From an uncultured Alphaproteobacteria bacterium (lineage in GTDB: Bacteria; Pseudomonadota; Alphaproteobacteria; HIMB59): a DNA stretch of 64,000 bases. Made by a program: the position numbers and the translations under genes. Of this stretch, positions 63,845 to 64,000 are shown piece by piece (the first letter of the stretch is position 1; each line of letters starts with the position of its first letter). The DNA is taken from assembly GCA_902621205.1 (NCBI GenBank), contig CACNLH010000006.1:19353-83352 (forward strand), given 5' to 3'. The notes beneath the pieces were generated by a model. It was not told the origin of the DNA. It saw nothing but the letters and a program-made list of their open reading frames with translations, and did no database searches.

Positions 63845-64000
63845 TTGAAAAAAAGCATAGCTATAATTGGATCTGGTATAGCGGGATTATCTGCAGCATA
63901 TTTTTCACAAGAATATTTTCCTCATTAAGAAAACTAAAGGACATATTGCTATTAACAGTTTCGACTTTGAGAAGATCAAAAAATTTTGTTAAATTTGGGT
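63845..64000 (+). pseudogene. Broken FAD-dependent oxidoreductase start (COG2907-like), cut by window end
   Basis: A TTG start right after phrB begins KKSIAIIGSGIAGLSAAYF, the FAD-binding GxGxxG of amine-oxidase-type flavoproteins. That frame stops at 63928. Another frame continues NIFLIKKTKGHIAINSFDFEKI, which resembles the next strand (normally LFEKxxRLGGH) but lacks the Gly-Gly. It too stops near 63990. A COG2907 protein commonly follows phrB in proteobacteria, so this looks like a decayed copy. The window ends here. Confidence 0.5.

Overview
The window is a 64 kb piece of a compact, AT-rich, gene-dense chromosome from a free-living alphaproteobacterium. Supporting this are an alphaproteobacterial 5-aminolevulinate synthase, an Aap-type general L-amino-acid ABC transporter, a BacA/SbmA protein, a DmdA-type DMSP demethylase and very short or overlapping gene junctions. 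Low GC, few regulators, many osmolyte and methyl-compound genes and no phage, IS or CRISPR sequences suggest a streamlined marine plankton lineage. SAR11 or its neighbours (for example HIMB59/AEGEAN-169) are possible. That placement is an inference from gene content, not from a marker-gene tree. I see no rRNA or tRNA genes.

Layout. (1) 1-4.2 kb: a 5'-truncated choline dehydrogenase (betA), two small exported or heme-binding proteins, then glnK-amtB. (2) 4.2-13.7 kb, minus strand: a peroxidase, a TmpB-like HD oxygenase, a TmpA-like 2-oxoglutarate hydroxylase, a RidA protein, an MFS permease, dmdA, a YeiH-type exporter, and a glycine-betaine ABC transporter in the order ATPase, binding protein, permease. 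(3) 13.8-30.2 kb: housekeeping and accessory genes (cysE, SbmA-like, rmlA, sbcB, tal, bioY, msrB, an MFS/EamA/Nudix/leucine-dehydrogenase run, a phosphatidyltransferase, ccdA, and an oxidoreductase-SelD fusion). (4) 30.3-40.9 kb: CIRCE-groES-groEL, mscS, a glycosyltransferase, argF, a frameshifted trkH, apaG, fhs and a UDP-sugar dehydrogenase. (5) 41-46.2 kb: aapJQMP, a LysE exporter and two very small genes. (6) 46.3-52.4 kb: a dipeptidase, a DUF3445 heme N-demethylase-like gene with a TauE/SafE permease, a TAXI-like orphan, LysE, DUF2721 and MATE. (7) 52.4-61.3 kb: the heme operon hemC(D)-B-E-H-F-J on the minus strand with hemA (ALAS) nearby on the plus strand. (8) 61.3-64 kb: trhO, rpmG, a photolyase and a decayed FAD-oxidoreductase start.

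How it fits together. Several genes converge on methylated osmolytes and one-carbon units. BetA makes betaine aldehyde/betaine from choline. The ProVXW-like system imports betaine-type solutes. The TmpA/TmpB pair is predicted to release phosphate and glycine betaine from a trimethylammonium phosphonate. DmdA moves a DMSP methyl to tetrahydrofolate. Fhs links formate to the same cofactor, and the DUF3445 gene may oxidatively demethylate an amine. Ammonium uptake (glnK-amtB) and amino-acid uptake (aap) supply nitrogen. The heme cluster appears to hold every step from ALAS to protoheme, using oxygen-dependent HemF and HemJ, provided the tail of HemC supplies HemD activity.

The most unusual observations are the predicted organophosphonate-to-betaine gene pair beside dmdA, a 10-base homopolymer frameshift in trkH, a photolyase without a canonical start codon, two stem-enclosed elements sharing an anti-Shine-Dalgarno-like motif, hairpins between binding-protein and permease genes in two ABC operons, and repeated start-codon contexts that imply leaderless mRNAs.
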